A stretch of 64,000 nucleotides of DNA from Chryseobacterium pennae. GTDB taxonomy: Bacteria; Bacteroidota; Bacteroidia; Flavobacteriales; Weeksellaceae. A model generated the notes under the pieces. It was not told the DNA's origin and did not search any database. It was given only the letters and a program-made list of their open reading frames with translations. The position numbers were made by a program, and so were the translations under genes. The stretch is taken from assembly GCF_003385515.1 (NCBI RefSeq), contig NZ_QNVT01000005.1, forward strand, positions 159,749-223,748, given 5' to 3'. Below, piece by piece: positions 17,470-28,398 of this stretch (position 1 is its first letter; the number at the start of each line of letters is the position of its first letter).

Positions 17470-17491
17470 TATAAAATATAATATAGTATAA

Positions 17492-17519
17492 AGAATGGGC
17501 GGAAGCTCATTCTTTTTTT
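17492..17519 (+). terminator. glyA terminator
   Basis: AGAATGGGC pairs with GCTCATTCT (one wobble) around a four-base GGAA loop, then seven T. Confidence 0.88.
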
Positions 17520-17525
17520 ATTCAT

Positions 17526-17984
17526 ATGGAAAAGAAATCTTTTACTTTTGTTGAAATCAAGCAGAAACTGGTCAGCTATTGTGTGTATCAGGATCGTTGT
17601 CATGCTGAAGTGGAACAGAAAATGAGGGAATTTCTGCTGATTGAAGAGGCTAAAGAAGAAATTATTCTCTATCTGATGAAAGAAAATTATCTCAATGAGG
17701 AAAGGTTTACCAGAAGCTATATCCGAGGTAAATTTTATATCAAACATTGGGGAAGAAATAAGATCAGAATGAATCTGAAGCAAAAGCAAATCTCTGAAAA
17801 ACTGATCAATATGTGTTTTGATGAAATCTATGAAGATGACTATACCAAAACGATCACAAGAATCTACGATGATTACTCTTCTAAACAAAAAGGACTGCAG
17901 GAATATCAGAAAAAAGCGAAGACCATAAAATATTTGATGAGCAGAGGTTTTGAATATGAGAAAATAAATGATATTTTTGACTGA
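17526..17984 (+). CDS. recX: RecX-family RecA regulator
   Basis: 152 aa made of three repeated three-helix units, as in RecX: YCVYQDRCHAEV near 17-28, NYLNEERFTRSYIRGKF near 53-70 and a WGRNKIRMNLKQKQIS unit near 76-92. RecX binds RecA filaments and limits their activity. It starts just after the glyA terminator and ends 33 bases before the first polysaccharide gene; recA is not in the window. Confidence 0.88.
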   Translation: MEKKSFTFVEIKQKLVSYCVYQDRCHAEVEQKMREFLLIEEAKEEIILYLMKENYLNEERFTRSYIRGKFYIKHWGRNKIRMNLKQKQISEKLINMCFDEIYEDDYTKTITRIYDDYSSKQKGLQEYQKKAKTIKYLMSRGFEYEKINDIFD

Positions 17985-18017
17985 AAAATTTGACCAAAAC
18001 ACCAAAACGCAAAAAGC

Positions 18018-19154
18018 TTGGAAGAAAAGAAGATTTGGCTGTCACCTCCCCACTTAGGAGGAAATGAATTGAAATATATACAAGATGCCTTTGATACCAA
18101 TTGGGTATCTCAATATGGTTCAAATATAGATAGTTTTGAGAGAACACTTGAAAACTATCTTGGAAATAATTCATTTGTAACGGCTTTGTCTTCAGGAACA
18201 GCTGCAATACATTTAGCCTTGCGATTATTGAATGTTCAGGAAGGTGATTTTGTTTTGTGCCAGTCATTTACATTTGTTGCTTCTGCTAATCCCATTCTTT
18301 ATCAAAAAGCCATTCCTGTTTTTGTAGATAGTGAATCCACTACCTGGAATATTTGTCCAAACGCATTGGAGGATGCCATTAAATATTGCTTGAAGCAAGG
18401 AAAAAAGCCCAAAGCAATTATTACTGTTTCTCTATATGGGATGCCATTTATGGTAGATGAAATTTTAGAAATATCACAAAAATATGAGATTCCGATTATT
18501 GAGGATAGTGCCGAAGCATTAGGAAGTAAATACAAAAATAAACCTTGCGGAAATTTCGGAGACTTATCAATTATTAGTTTTAACGGAAATAAGATTATTA
18601 CAACCTCTGGTGGCGGAATTCTTATATCAAGAGATCAGGAATCTAAAAACCAAATACTTTACTTTGCTACGCAGGCAAAAGAAAACCAAGATTATTATAG
18701 TCATTCAGAAGTTGGATACAATTATAGAATGAGTAATATTTCTGCAGGAATAGGAAGGGGGCAGCTGGAAGTTTTAGAAGACAGGATAATAAAAAGAAGA
18801 GAGAACCATCGATTCTATCGTGATATTTTTGAAAAATATGAAGAAATTAATCTCTTCGAAGAACCTAATGAAGATTTCTTTTCAAATTATTGGCTGAATA
18901 CGATCACTTTTGAAAAAAAGGATTCGAAAATTACAAAAGAAAAGTTGAAACAAGTATTTTCTGAAAGTAATATAGAGACCAGATACTTGTGGAAGCCGAT
19001 GCATCTTCAGGTATTATTTGAAAAGTATAAATTTTTTGGCAGTAATGTTTGTGGTATACTTTTTGACAAGGGTTTATGTCTACCATCCGGGACTAATCTG
19101 ACTGATGGGGATAAAGATAAAATAAAGAATATCCTGATTAATCTCAAGGATTAG
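18018..19154 (+). CDS. DegT/DnrJ/EryC1-family sugar aminotransferase
   Basis: 378 aa PLP enzyme, like PglE/WbpE. Motifs: WLSPPHLGGNE at the N-terminus, ALSSGTAAIHLAL, EDSAEALGSKYK, and SFNGNKIITTSGGG containing the PLP lysine. It should aminate the 4-keto group of a nucleotide sugar. The start is TTG at 18018: a stop lies eight codons upstream, and no ATG occurs before residue 140, so a non-ATG start is forced. First gene of the polysaccharide locus. The WbpM/PglF-like dehydratase downstream supplies the 4-keto substrate such enzymes use. Confidence 0.9.
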   Translation: MEEKKIWLSPPHLGGNELKYIQDAFDTNWVSQYGSNIDSFERTLENYLGNNSFVTALSSGTAAIHLALRLLNVQEGDFVLCQSFTFVASANPILYQKAIPVFVDSESTTWNICPNALEDAIKYCLKQGKKPKAIITVSLYGMPFMVDEILEISQKYEIPIIEDSAEALGSKYKNKPCGNFGDLSIISFNGNKIITTSGGGILISRDQESKNQILYFATQAKENQDYYSHSEVGYNYRMSNISAGIGRGQLEVLEDRIIKRRENHRFYRDIFEKYEEINLFEEPNEDFFSNYWLNTITFEKKDSKITKEKLKQVFSESNIETRYLWKPMHLQVLFEKYKFFGSNVCGILFDKGLCLPSGTNLTDGDKDKIKNILINLKD

Positions 19155-19280
19155 ATTTATTTTTTTCAGATTTAGGGAATTGATGAGATTTTATTTTAAT
19201 TTTGCATGATCCCTAGAAATTGATATTAATTTAATAAAGGGGTTTTGTACCGAATAATAATATGAACACAAATAAAGACA

Positions 19281-21209
19281 ATGTATAATTCTTTCAGAAA
19301 AAAAATATTTGGAGGAGATAATGTTGTCAATCTCTCAGATGTAAGATATCTTCCCAGATGGATAATACTCATAATAGATATTATTATTCTGGTTATATCC
19401 TTATTTCTTTCAACGTATATTATAGAAAAAATCACTCAAAAAGAGTTTATTTACCATGAAGATAAAAGTGTAGTTTTTGCTTTTATTATACTGGTGAATA
19501 CAATCTTTATGTATCTTTTTAAGACTTATGCAGGGATTATTAGGCATTCTACTTTTATAGATTTATTTAAGCTCCTTATTTCATGCTTTTGTACCATGTT
19601 TGTTGTAGCTACAATCAATATGACGTATTTCTGGGTGACGGGAGGTAAATTTATTCTAACTCCCTATCTGGTTTTATATTTTGTAATCTCTTTTATGGGA
19701 TTATTTCTCTTTAGGCTTTATGTCAAAGAGTTTTTTCACATTGTAAGAGAATATAGAAGAAGTGCTTTGAAAAAAAGGATTTTAGTACTGGGTATTGATG
19801 AACAGTCTATTGCTATTGCCCGAGCTATTTTGGATAATCCAAATCTACCTTACCAAGTTGTGGGTTTTTTGACTCAGAGGACAGATTCAAAGAGAGCTTC
19901 ACTTCTTGGAAAACCAATCTATGCAAAAGAAAAGATTGAAACCAGTACAAAAGATGATCTCGTTATAGATGGGATTATTATTGTCAAAGAAATGATGGCA
20001 AAGGATGAAATGAATTCCTGGGTCAATTTATTTCTGGAAAAAGATCTGAATGTATTTAAGGCTCCTTCTGTTCAAAAATTAAGAGATAGTGATTTAGGAG
20101 GATCAATAAGAAACCTTCAGATTGAAGATTTACTTAACAGAAAACCTATAAAAATAGAAAACGAAGAAGTTAAGAGCAGACATTATGGCAAAACTGTTTT
20201 AGTTACAGGTGGAGCTGGGTCTATTGGGAGTGAAATTGTCCGACAGGTAGCCCAATTTACTCCCTCATTAATTGTTGTACTTGATCAGGCCGAAACACCA
20301 TTGTATGATATTGAACTTGAAATGAAGGAGAAATTTCCTCATATCAGATTTAAATTTGTTCTGGCTGATGTTTCTAATATGAATAGGGTGGAAACATTAT
20401 TTCAAACCTATAATTTTTCGATGGTATACCATGCAGCGGCATATAAGCATGTACCTTTGGTTGAAGAAAATCCACATGAAGCAATTTCTGTGAATATTCT
20501 GGGTTCAAAGAATATTGCAATGCTATCCAGTAAATACCATGTAAATAGATTTGTTATGGTGTCTACTGATAAGGCTGTAAATCCGACAAATGTAATGGGG
20601 GCTTCGAAAAGAGCAGCAGAATTGTTTGTACAGTCATTACAAAATGTAGAAGGTAACAGAACAAAATTTATTACTACAAGGTTTGGTAATGTTTTAGGAT
20701 CTAATGGATCTGTAATTCCTCATTTCAAAAAACAAATTGAAGCCGGTGGTCCTGTAACAATTACACATCCGGATATTGTAAGATATTTTATGACTATTCC
20801 AGAAGCTTGTGAACTTGTGTTACAGGCTGGAACTATGGGACATGGAGGAGAGATATTTGTTTTTGATATGGGAGAACCTGTCAAAATATTAGATCTTGCA
20901 AGAAGGATGATTAAATTATCGGGTTTTGAACCGGAAATAGATATTAAAATTATTTATACTGGATTAAGACCAGGAGAAAAACTTTATGAAGAGCTTTTAA
21001 GTGATAATGCTAAGACTCTCCCTACTCATAATGATAAGATTATGATATCTAAGGATCCAATAATGGAATTTAATGAAATTGATGGGTTGATTAATCTAAT
21101 TGGGGAAGCTTCTGTTGTCAGAGATAAAGTTGATGTTGTTAAAATTCTGAAAAATATTGTGCCTGAATTTAGGAGTAATAATTCTATCTACGAGGCGTTA
21201 GATAAATAG
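19281..21209 (+). CDS. Nucleoside-diphosphate sugar 4,6-dehydratase (WbpM/PglF/CapD type)
   Basis: 642 aa. Four N-terminal membrane helices (about 25-145), a Rossmann-like linker domain (about 165-270), then the SDR domain with GGAGSIGSEI near 313. The active-site segment STDKAVNPTNVMGASKRAAE has Met in place of the usual SDR Tyr, as in WbpM and PglF. These enzymes convert UDP-GlcNAc to UDP-4-keto-6-deoxy-GlcNAc, the branch point to D-FucNAc, QuiNAc and bacillosamine-type sugars. The neighbouring aminotransferase and the WbpV-like reductase at 40966 could both use its product. Confidence 0.92.
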   Translation: MYNSFRKKIFGGDNVVNLSDVRYLPRWIILIIDIIILVISLFLSTYIIEKITQKEFIYHEDKSVVFAFIILVNTIFMYLFKTYAGIIRHSTFIDLFKLLISCFCTMFVVATINMTYFWVTGGKFILTPYLVLYFVISFMGLFLFRLYVKEFFHIVREYRRSALKKRILVLGIDEQSIAIARAILDNPNLPYQVVGFLTQRTDSKRASLLGKPIYAKEKIETSTKDDLVIDGIIIVKEMMAKDEMNSWVNLFLEKDLNVFKAPSVQKLRDSDLGGSIRNLQIEDLLNRKPIKIENEEVKSRHYGKTVLVTGGAGSIGSEIVRQVAQFTPSLIVVLDQAETPLYDIELEMKEKFPHIRFKFVLADVSNMNRVETLFQTYNFSMVYHAAAYKHVPLVEENPHEAISVNILGSKNIAMLSSKYHVNRFVMVSTDKAVNPTNVMGASKRAAELFVQSLQNVEGNRTKFITTRFGNVLGSNGSVIPHFKKQIEAGGPVTITHPDIVRYFMTIPEACELVLQAGTMGHGGEIFVFDMGEPVKILDLARRMIKLSGFEPEIDIKIIYTGLRPGEKLYEELLSDNAKTLPTHNDKIMISKDPIMEFNEIDGLINLIGEASVVRDKVDVVKILKNIVPEFRSNNSIYEALDK

Positions 21210-21222
21210 AAAAATATAAATG

Positions 21223-21230
21223 TATATTTG
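21223..21230 (+). promoter_or_regulatory. Possible internal -7 element before the export genes (TATATTTG)
   Basis: Exact TAnnTTTG match 17 bases upstream of the wza-like start; no TTG at the usual distance. It may be an internal promoter. Confidence 0.3.
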
Positions 21231-21247
21231 TACAATTTTAAAATAAG

Positions 21248-22066
21248 ATGAAAGGTAAAATATTGACCATATTATCAGTATTTATATTGGTTTCCTGTAA
21301 GGTTAAAGATAAAGCAAATAATGAATTGAATTACATGCAGAATATAGAGAACGTTGCTATTGAAGCTTCTGCAAAAAATTCGAATTCAACAATACAGTCT
21401 GGTGATCAACTTGTTATTCTGATCACAGCAAAAGATATGGATGTTGTTAAACCATTTAATCAAAATTATTCGTCATCTGAATTAATTCAATCTAATAGTT
21501 TTGCAGGAGGAAATACGCCTAATCAAGGAGGTGTGACGATTGCTGGCCCAACATATCAGGTAGACACGAATGGAAATATAGACTTTCCTATTCTGGGTAA
21601 ATTAAACACATCTGGGAAGTCTTTGATTGATTTTAAGAATGAAGTAAGAGATAGAATGACAAAATATGTTATTGACCCAACAGTAAATGTCAGACTTGCA
21701 AATTTCAAAGTTACAGTATTAGGAGAAGTAAACAGACAAGGGGATTATACAATCTCTAATGGACAAGGAACAGTTTTAACAGCTTTAGGTTTGGCAGGAG
21801 ACTTAACAATGTATGGAAAAAGAGATGATTTGTTGGTAATACGCAATGAAGATGGAAAAGTTATTCATGGGAAAATAAATCTTCATGATGCTAACCTCAT
21901 TAATTCTCCTTTCTATTACTTAAAGCAAGGTGATGCAATAATAGTTTCTTCTAATGGTACAAAAGAATTGACATCCAGACAAAATCCAAATACTGCACTT
22001 TATTTAACAGCTGCTTCTATTGCAGTTACAGCCATAGCGGTAGTAGTAGGTTTATTTAAGAAATAA
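21248..22066 (+). CDS. wza: Polysaccharide export lipoprotein (Wza-like)
   Basis: 272 aa. A lipoprotein signal ends LVSC (Cys17). A poly-export domain ([14 protein letters not shown] near 56-70 and [18 protein letters not shown] near 100-117) and a SLBB-type domain ([13 protein letters not shown]) follow. The C-terminus carries a hydrophobic helix (about 250-268) and KK, consistent with a membrane-spanning end. It forms the outer-membrane channel for the polymer. The Wzc-like kinase follows after seven bases. Confidence 0.9.
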   Translation: MKGKILTILSVFILVSCKVKDKANNELNYMQNIENVAIEASAKNSNSTIQSGDQLVILITAKDMDVVKPFNQNYSSSELIQSNSFAGGNTPNQGGVTIAGPTYQVDTNGNIDFPILGKLNTSGKSLIDFKNEVRDRMTKYVIDPTVNVRLANFKVTVLGEVNRQGDYTISNGQGTVLTALGLAGDLTMYGKRDDLLVIRNEDGKVIHGKINLHDANLINSPFYYLKQGDAIIVSSNGTKELTSRQNPNTALYLTAASIAVTAIAVVVGLFKK

Positions 22067-22073
22067 TAAATTA

Positions 22074-24467
22074 ATGAGTAATCAGCAATCTATACACTTT
22101 TCTGAAGTGGAAACTAGCCAAACTAATATTGATATTAATGAAATCGTAAAACCATACATAAGAAAATGGCCATGGTTTATCTCTTCAGCTCTTTTATTCT
22201 TATTTCTAAGCTATTTCTTAATGAAATTGATAACACCAGTTTATGAGATTAGGAGTAGTATTCTTATTAAAGATTCTAAAAATGCAGCCTCTAATAGTGA
22301 ATTCGGTGTTCTTGAAGACCTATCCGGATTTGGAGGAATGAAGACCAATAGTATTGATAATGAAATAGAGATTCTGAAATCTAAAAAACTAATGAGGGAT
22401 GTTGTTACATCATTAGATTTGCAGACAAGTGTCTATGTTGAAAATAGATTTAATAGTTTGGAACTTTATAAAAGTTCATCTCCAATATTAGTAAAAGTAA
22501 TTAATGAAAAACCATTGAGCGTTTTTCCAAGTAAACCTTTACACCTTACTATTAATGGTAATAGCCTGACATTATCATCAAAAGAACTTAGTAAAAAAAT
22601 TGTTTCCGGCTTTGGTCAAACCATAAGCTTACCATACGCTAATATTATTATTGTTAAAAATCCTAATTTTAATCCGTTGACAATTAACGGGATAAGTGTT
22701 AATGAACTTGATTTGGTTATTTCATCACTGGAGTCTAAAGTAACAAGTCTTCAAGGTATTTCAAGTGTGGGAGTGGATAGTAAAAAATCAACAGTAGTGG
22801 GATTAGGATTACTTTACCCACAGGTTGAAAAAGCTAAAGATATAATAAATTCGCTTGTTATTGCTTACAATAATGATGCGATCACTGATAAGAATCTCGA
22901 GTCTAAAAAAACATTAGATTTTATAGAAGATCGAATTAAAAAGCTTTCTGTTGAACTGGGGGAAGTCGAAGATCAAAAAGAAAACTTTAAAACAAAGAAT
23001 AATCTTACTGATCTAGAAACCGAGGCCAGAATAGGCCTGGAAAGTTCAGCCTCAGCTAGAACGAAACAGCTAGAATTTGATTCTCAATTAGAACTAACAA
23101 ATACATTAATAGGGTTTGTTAATAAACAAGGACTTTATCAGGTCTTACCATCTAATGTAGGTTTAAGTAATGCTGATGCAACATCTGGGATTTCTCTTTA
23201 TAATCAGTTAATATTACAGAGAGCCAGGTTGTTAGAGTCAGCTACACCTGAAAACCCTGCAGTAATAGATGTGACCAAACAAATAAATTCAATGCGCACG
23301 TCTATTGTACAAAGTTTACAAAAGAATAGGGATGGATTGGAATTAGCAAGAAATGAATATCTGGGAGAACAAAATAAAGTTGCAGGTAAGATCTCGAAAC
23401 TGCCGTCTATTGAAAAGATTTTCAGAAGTATTGAGAGACAGCAGCAGATCAAAGAAAACTTGTATTTGTTACTCCTTAAGAAAAGAGAAGAAACGGCAAT
23501 AGCACAATCTATTACAGCACCAAAGGCAAGGGTAATAGATGTAGCTTACGCATCAAGTGGTCCTGTATCTCCTAAAAGGATGGTCATTTATGTTGGAGCA
23601 TTATTTATTGGATTATTAATTCCGTTCTTATTAATATACCTGATCGAGCTATTTAACAATAAGATTATTACTAAACATGATTTAGATAAACTAGTACACG
23701 CTCCTGTAATTGCAGAATTACCTAGTCTTGAAAAAGGAGATTCAGATGTTGTACAGGTAAATGATATAACACCTATGGCAGAGGCATTCAGAATTCTTAT
23801 TACCAATATGAATTTTATGCTTCCTAAAGATAAAAAAGGTAAAGTTGTGTTTGTAACTTCTACTGTAAAAGGAGAAGGAAAGACATTTACTTCGGTTAAT
23901 TTAGCTTTAACATTAGCAAATCCTAAGAAAAAAGCAATTATCATTGGATCAGACATCAGAAATCCTCAATTACAAAGATATAACCCTTCTAGAAGGGGAC
24001 TGGCAGGCCTTACAGAATATCTGTACTCAGATCAAATCCAATTGAAAGATATTGTACATGTATCATCTTTTAACCCTGATTTGGATGTAATTTATTCAGG
24101 TATGATCCCTCCTAACCCTACGGAATTACTATCGAATGGTAGATACGAAAACTTATTAGAGGAATTAAAAAGTAAGTATGATTATATTATTCTAGATACG
24201 GCACCGTTACTGTTAGTAACAGATACATTCTTAATTGCTGAGTTGGCTGATGTGACTATCTACGTTTCTAGATCAAGATATACAGAGAAAGCATTGACAG
24301 AGTTTGCTAATACTAATATTGATCTTGGTAAAATTAAGAATGTTGGTTTTGTCTTAAATGATGTTAGTAGAGAAAGTTTAGGATATAGTAATAAATATGG
24401 ATACGGATATAATAATGTAGAACATACGACTTGGTTTAGCAAGATTACAAAAATATTCAAACGATGA
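22074..24467 (+). CDS. wzc: Polysaccharide copolymerase / tyrosine autokinase (Wzc-like)
   Basis: 797 aa. Two membrane helices (about 34-54 and 503-523) bracket a periplasmic coiled-coil region. The cytoplasmic BY-kinase domain has Walker [12 protein letters not shown] near 595, Walker A' AIIIGSDIR and Walker [11 protein letters not shown]. The C-terminus ends in a Tyr cluster ([12 protein letters not shown]), the usual autophosphorylation site. It controls chain length and export together with Wza. The last four bases overlap the next start codon (ATGA). Confidence 0.95.
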   Translation: MSNQQSIHFSEVETSQTNIDINEIVKPYIRKWPWFISSALLFLFLSYFLMKLITPVYEIRSSILIKDSKNAASNSEFGVLEDLSGFGGMKTNSIDNEIEILKSKKLMRDVVTSLDLQTSVYVENRFNSLELYKSSSPILVKVINEKPLSVFPSKPLHLTINGNSLTLSSKELSKKIVSGFGQTISLPYANIIIVKNPNFNPLTINGISVNELDLVISSLESKVTSLQGISSVGVDSKKSTVVGLGLLYPQVEKAKDIINSLVIAYNNDAITDKNLESKKTLDFIEDRIKKLSVELGEVEDQKENFKTKNNLTDLETEARIGLESSASARTKQLEFDSQLELTNTLIGFVNKQGLYQVLPSNVGLSNADATSGISLYNQLILQRARLLESATPENPAVIDVTKQINSMRTSIVQSLQKNRDGLELARNEYLGEQNKVAGKISKLPSIEKIFRSIERQQQIKENLYLLLLKKREETAIAQSITAPKARVIDVAYASSGPVSPKRMVIYVGALFIGLLIPFLLIYLIELFNNKIITKHDLDKLVHAPVIAELPSLEKGDSDVVQVNDITPMAEAFRILITNMNFMLPKDKKGKVVFVTSTVKGEGKTFTSVNLALTLANPKKKAIIIGSDIRNPQLQRYNPSRRGLAGLTEYLYSDQIQLKDIVHVSSFNPDLDVIYSGMIPPNPTELLSNGRYENLLEELKSKYDYIILDTAPLLLVTDTFLIAELADVTIYVSRSRYTEKALTEFANTNIDLGKIKNVGFVLNDVSRESLGYSNKYGYGYNNVEHTTWFSKITKIFKR

Positions 24468-25756
24468 AAACTTATAAAATAGCCGTCATAGGACAAGGTT
24501 ATGTGGGACTACCTCTAGCATTAGAATTTTCGATGCACTATAGTGTCTTTGGATTTGATATTAATGTACAGAGAGTAGAACAGCTTAATAATGGAGAGGA
24601 TATAACACTTGAAGCCGAGATAACCAAGCTTACTGATGGATTAGAAAGGTACAAAAATTCAAACGGAGAAATTGGTTATAAAGGAACAAGCGAATTATCA
24701 GATATTAAAGAAGCTAACATCTATATCGTAACGGTTCCTACTCCAATTGATAAGTTTAATGCACCTGATTTAGCTCCTTTAATTTCAGCTTCTAAAATGC
24801 TGGGTGAAATAATAAAAAAAGGAGATATAATAATCTATGAATCTACTGTTTTTCCAGGATGTACAGAAGAAGAATGTGTACCTGTACTTGAAAAGTTTTC
24901 AGGACTAGTTTATAATGAAGACTTTTATGTAGGTTATTCTCCAGAGAGAATTAATCCCGGAGATAAAGTACATACCCTTACGAGTGTTATGAAGGTAACT
25001 TCAGGATCTACAGAAGATATTGCAATAGAAGTAGATAATCTTTATAAACAAATTATCACTGCGGGTACTCATAAAGCATCTAGTATTAAAGTAGCTGAAG
25101 CATCAAAGGCCATTGAAAATGCACAAAGAGATGTTAATATCTCTTTTGTAAATGAATTAGCTTTAATTTTTGATAGAATTGGAATTGATACCAATGATGT
25201 TTTAGAAGCAGCCGGTACTAAATATAATTTTTTAAAATATAAACCAGGATTAGTAGGAGGTCACTGTATTTCTGTTGATCCTTACTATTTAGCCCATAAA
25301 GCAGAACAACTGGGATATCATCCGGATGTTATACTTTCCGGAAGACGGGTAAATGATTCTATTGCCAAATTTATAGCTTCTAAAGTTGTTAAATTACTTA
25401 TTACTAAAGGTGGTATCATTAAAGGGTCAAAAGCACTTATACTTGGAGTTACATTCAAGGAAAACTGTCCAGATGTAAGGAATACAAAAGTTGTAGATAT
25501 ATACAGAGAGCTTGAAGACTATGGTATTAATGTAGATATTTATGATCCTTGGGCCAGCAAAGAAGAGGTTAAACATGAATATGGTATTGATATGTTAGAT
25601 GTACTTGATGAAAACATCAAGTATGATTCCTTAATTATTGCTGTTTCTCATAACGAATTCCTTGCAATGGATTTAAATAAATTAAAGAAAGACAATGCCA
25701 TAATATTTGATACCAAGGCTTGTCTGGATAGAAAACTAGTTGACGCAAGATTGTAA
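24464..25756 (+). CDS. UDP-N-acetylhexosamine 6-dehydrogenase (WbpO/TviB type)
   Basis: 430 aa NAD-dependent UDP-sugar dehydrogenase. [13 protein letters not shown] (about 9-21) binds [27 protein letters not shown] carries the catalytic Cys near residue 268. That last motif is closest to WbpO/TviB, which oxidise UDP-GlcNAc or UDP-GalNAc to uronic acids, rather than to UDP-glucose dehydrogenases. The polymer thus probably contains an N-acetylated hexosaminuronic acid. Start overlaps wzc by four bases. Confidence 0.88.
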   Translation: MKTYKIAVIGQGYVGLPLALEFSMHYSVFGFDINVQRVEQLNNGEDITLEAEITKLTDGLERYKNSNGEIGYKGTSELSDIKEANIYIVTVPTPIDKFNAPDLAPLISASKMLGEIIKKGDIIIYESTVFPGCTEEECVPVLEKFSGLVYNEDFYVGYSPERINPGDKVHTLTSVMKVTSGSTEDIAIEVDNLYKQIITAGTHKASSIKVAEASKAIENAQRDVNISFVNELALIFDRIGIDTNDVLEAAGTKYNFLKYKPGLVGGHCISVDPYYLAHKAEQLGYHPDVILSGRRVNDSIAKFIASKVVKLLITKGGIIKGSKALILGVTFKENCPDVRNTKVVDIYRELEDYGINVDIYDPWASKEEVKHEYGIDMLDVLDENIKYDSLIIAVSHNEFLAMDLNKLKKDNAIIFDTKACLDRKLVDARL

Positions 25757-25798
25757 TTTCATTATTTTAAATAATGGATTTAATCTTTAATTATTCGA

Positions 25799-27163
25799 AT
25801 GTTTACGCAATTAAAAAATACAGCACTAGGATATATCACCACTTTTTTTAAAAGTGGTGATAATAGGTCTATTAAAGCAAAGAAAAATATATTTTTTCTA
25901 TTTATTACCAGAATTTTATCTCTACCTATCTCTTTTCTGATTCTACCGCTTACTATTAAATACGTAGATGCTGAATCATATGGAGTATGGTTAACTCTAA
26001 GTTCTATCGTTGGCTGGATGAGTTTTTTTGATATAGGTTTAAATAATGGACTGAGAAATAAACTAGCAGAAAGTTTAGCTACTGGTGATATTGCTAGAGC
26101 AAAACAATATGTAAGTACAACCTATGCTATTTTAACATTAATTTCTATAGGTCTGTTTTCTGTATTTTTTTTTGCAAACCTATTTATCAACTGGTCAGAC
26201 TTACTTAAGGTCTCGGCTGGGCTATCTGGAGAACTAACTAAAGTGGCTATAATATCAGTAGGATATTTCTGTGCAAGATTTGTACTGTCTACTATTCATA
26301 TTATTTTATTAGCATATCAGTCCCCTGCTAAAGCTTCTTTACAAACATTAGTAGAGCAGGCTGTTTCTTTAATTGTTATCTTTCTTCTTACAAAATATAC
26401 TACAGGGTCACTTACAAATCTTGCTTATGGTCTTTGTATTGCTCCGGTATTAATTTTATTATTCTTTAACTTATCTAGTTTTTATACAAAACTTAAAGAG
26501 ATAAGACCTTCTTTATCCTCTGTGAAATTTTCTTTGACAAGAGATTTAATGGGTGTGGGATTTAAGTTCTTTATTATTCAAATAGCAGGTATCATACAAT
26601 ATCAGACTGCTAATTTTATAATCATAAGAAATTATGGAGCAGACGATGTTACAGTTTACAATATTGTTTTTAAATATTTTAGTATTTTAACAATGTTAAT
26701 GGCAATTTTCATGACTCCACTTTGGTCAGCGGTAACAGATGCTTATGCTAAAAAAGACTATCAATGGATAAAAGATGCAGAAAAGAAGTATCGTAATATT
26801 GCATTAGGGCTTGCCGTCTTGGGATTAATAATGCTGATGGGAGCAAGTTTAGTTTATGATCTTTGGTTAGGAAAAGATCATATAACAATTCCATTTTCAA
26901 TATCATTATGTATGTTCTTGTTTACAGCTCTATCATTTTTTGGAAGTGTTTATTGTATTATATTGAATGGTATCAGTGCATTGGATGTACAATTTAAAGC
27001 ATCATTAGTATCTCCTTTCTTATTCGTTGGGCTTACAATGTTGTTCATAAAGGTATTTAATTGGGGAGTGGAGTCAGTCATTATTGCTGCAACAATTTCT
27101 AATTTTAATGCAATAATTTTAGCTCCAATACAGTATGTGAAAATTTTTAAAAGTAAAAGCTAA
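25799..27163 (+). CDS. wzx: Oligosaccharide flippase (Wzx-like)
   Basis: 454 aa, about twelve to fourteen hydrophobic helices spread over the whole length, with the N-terminal FITRILSLPISFLILPLTIKY helix and the conserved ESYGVWLTLSSIVGWMSFFDIGLNNGLRNKLAE pattern split around residues 60-90. This is the MOP/RfbX-type pattern. It would flip the undecaprenyl-linked repeat unit to the periplasm. Only one flippase is present in the locus. Confidence 0.88.
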   Translation: MFTQLKNTALGYITTFFKSGDNRSIKAKKNIFFLFITRILSLPISFLILPLTIKYVDAESYGVWLTLSSIVGWMSFFDIGLNNGLRNKLAESLATGDIARAKQYVSTTYAILTLISIGLFSVFFFANLFINWSDLLKVSAGLSGELTKVAIISVGYFCARFVLSTIHIILLAYQSPAKASLQTLVEQAVSLIVIFLLTKYTTGSLTNLAYGLCIAPVLILLFFNLSSFYTKLKEIRPSLSSVKFSLTRDLMGVGFKFFIIQIAGIIQYQTANFIIIRNYGADDVTVYNIVFKYFSILTMLMAIFMTPLWSAVTDAYAKKDYQWIKDAEKKYRNIALGLAVLGLIMLMGASLVYDLWLGKDHITIPFSISLCMFLFTALSFFGSVYCIILNGISALDVQFKASLVSPFLFVGLTMLFIKVFNWGVESVIIAATISNFNAIILAPIQYVKIFKSKS

Positions 27164-27168
27164 AGTAG

Positions 27169-28398
27169 ATGATAGTTATAAAGAAGATTTCACTAATAAA
27201 ACAGCAGTTCTTTTTCTTAACATTATTGTCTGTACTTAATGTTTTAGCTCTTTTGTACGATAATGCTAAGATAATGCTTTACTATGGTTCATTATTATCA
27301 TCAATCTTATTAATAGGAGTTAGTGCTTTTGAAATGTTTCGATATAGAAATAATAATTCCGCACTTAGAAAGAATATTTTATATATTTTTTTAGCAATCT
27401 GGACTTTATATATGAGCTTAAAAGGATTTGAGTTTAGCTATGATTATATAAGAAGCATAACCTTGTCTCCTTATGTATTATTCCCATACCTTTTAATGTT
27501 TTTTACTCGTTTTTTTCGAATTGAAGATTTTCAGGATGTATTAAAATGTATTCATGTTGTAAATATATTCTATTTGGCAACAATGATATTAACGCTTATT
27601 GTAGATAGCCATATGCTAGTTATGACGGGGTATATTGAAGATAGTATAAAATATTTATGCTTTCCTAACTTCTTTTTGTTTCTGAGTTTTAGTAAATTAA
27701 CAAAAAAGCAAAAAATTGTTTCTGTTATAGTTTTTGTTGTTGGCTTCTTAATTGCAGTGATGGCAGCAAGAAGAAGTTTAGTTTGGATATTTAGCTGGAC
27801 ATTCATGCTGTTTATATTTATAAACTATCTTAATAAAAGTGCTAGTAAACTTAAGAAGCTTATGCTTATAATAATGACCTTAGTAATGGGGTTTGGTGCT
27901 ATTATTGTTTATAATCTTTTCTTTGAAACGCTATTTGGTGAATTAGCAGAAAGACTAGATGCTGATAGTAGGGGAGCTGTTTTGAGAGATTTTAATAAAG
28001 ATATGGACACTATGAGCTGGATTATAGGAAGGGGAATTAGTGGTGAATATAATTTATATGAAACAGATTATATTTTTGGAATTGATGATGAATTGTCAGA
28101 TACCAGAAATATTGTTGAAGCAGGTTATCTTAATTTAATCCTTAAAGGAGGTTACGTATATATTATCCCTTTTGGACTCATTATTTTAATCGCTTTAAGA
28201 AATGGGATTTTTAAATCTAAAAATTATTATTTGAAGGTCTGCAGTGGTTTTTTAATCTTGTATGTGGTTGAAACAATACCTGCCGGGGTATTGATGTTTA
28301 ATATAAGATTTTTTTTGGTATGGTATTGTATTGCTATGTGCTGGAATAAAAAAATTGTAAACGCTACAGATCAGGAAATTGAAAGACACTTAGTATAG
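27169..28398 (+). CDS. wzy: Probable O-antigen/capsule polymerase (Wzy-like)
   Basis: 409 aa with ten or more hydrophobic helices and a large extracytoplasmic loop near 270-315 (GRGISGEYNLYETDYIFGIDDE), the usual place of the catalytic loop in Wzy ligase-like proteins. Wzy proteins share little sequence, so the call rests on topology and on the place between flippase and glycosyltransferases. The next gene starts directly at its stop. Confidence 0.7.
   Translation: MIVIKKISLIKQQFFFLTLLSVLNVLALLYDNAKIMLYYGSLLSSILLIGVSAFEMFRYRNNNSALRKNILYIFLAIWTLYMSLKGFEFSYDYIRSITLSPYVLFPYLLMFFTRFFRIEDFQDVLKCIHVVNIFYLATMILTLIVDSHMLVMTGYIEDSIKYLCFPNFFLFLSFSKLTKKQKIVSVIVFVVGFLIAVMAARRSLVWIFSWTFMLFIFINYLNKSASKLKKLMLIIMTLVMGFGAIIVYNLFFETLFGELAERLDADSRGAVLRDFNKDMDTMSWIIGRGISGEYNLYETDYIFGIDDELSDTRNIVEAGYLNLILKGGYVYIIPFGLIILIALRNGIFKSKNYYLKVCSGFLILYVVETIPAGVLMFNIRFFLVWYCIAMCWNKKIVNATDQEIERHLV

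Noticed and set aside
17466..18267. Long minus-strand frames across recX and the DegT gene
   Set aside because: They are shadows of well-supported plus-strand genes and have no family features.
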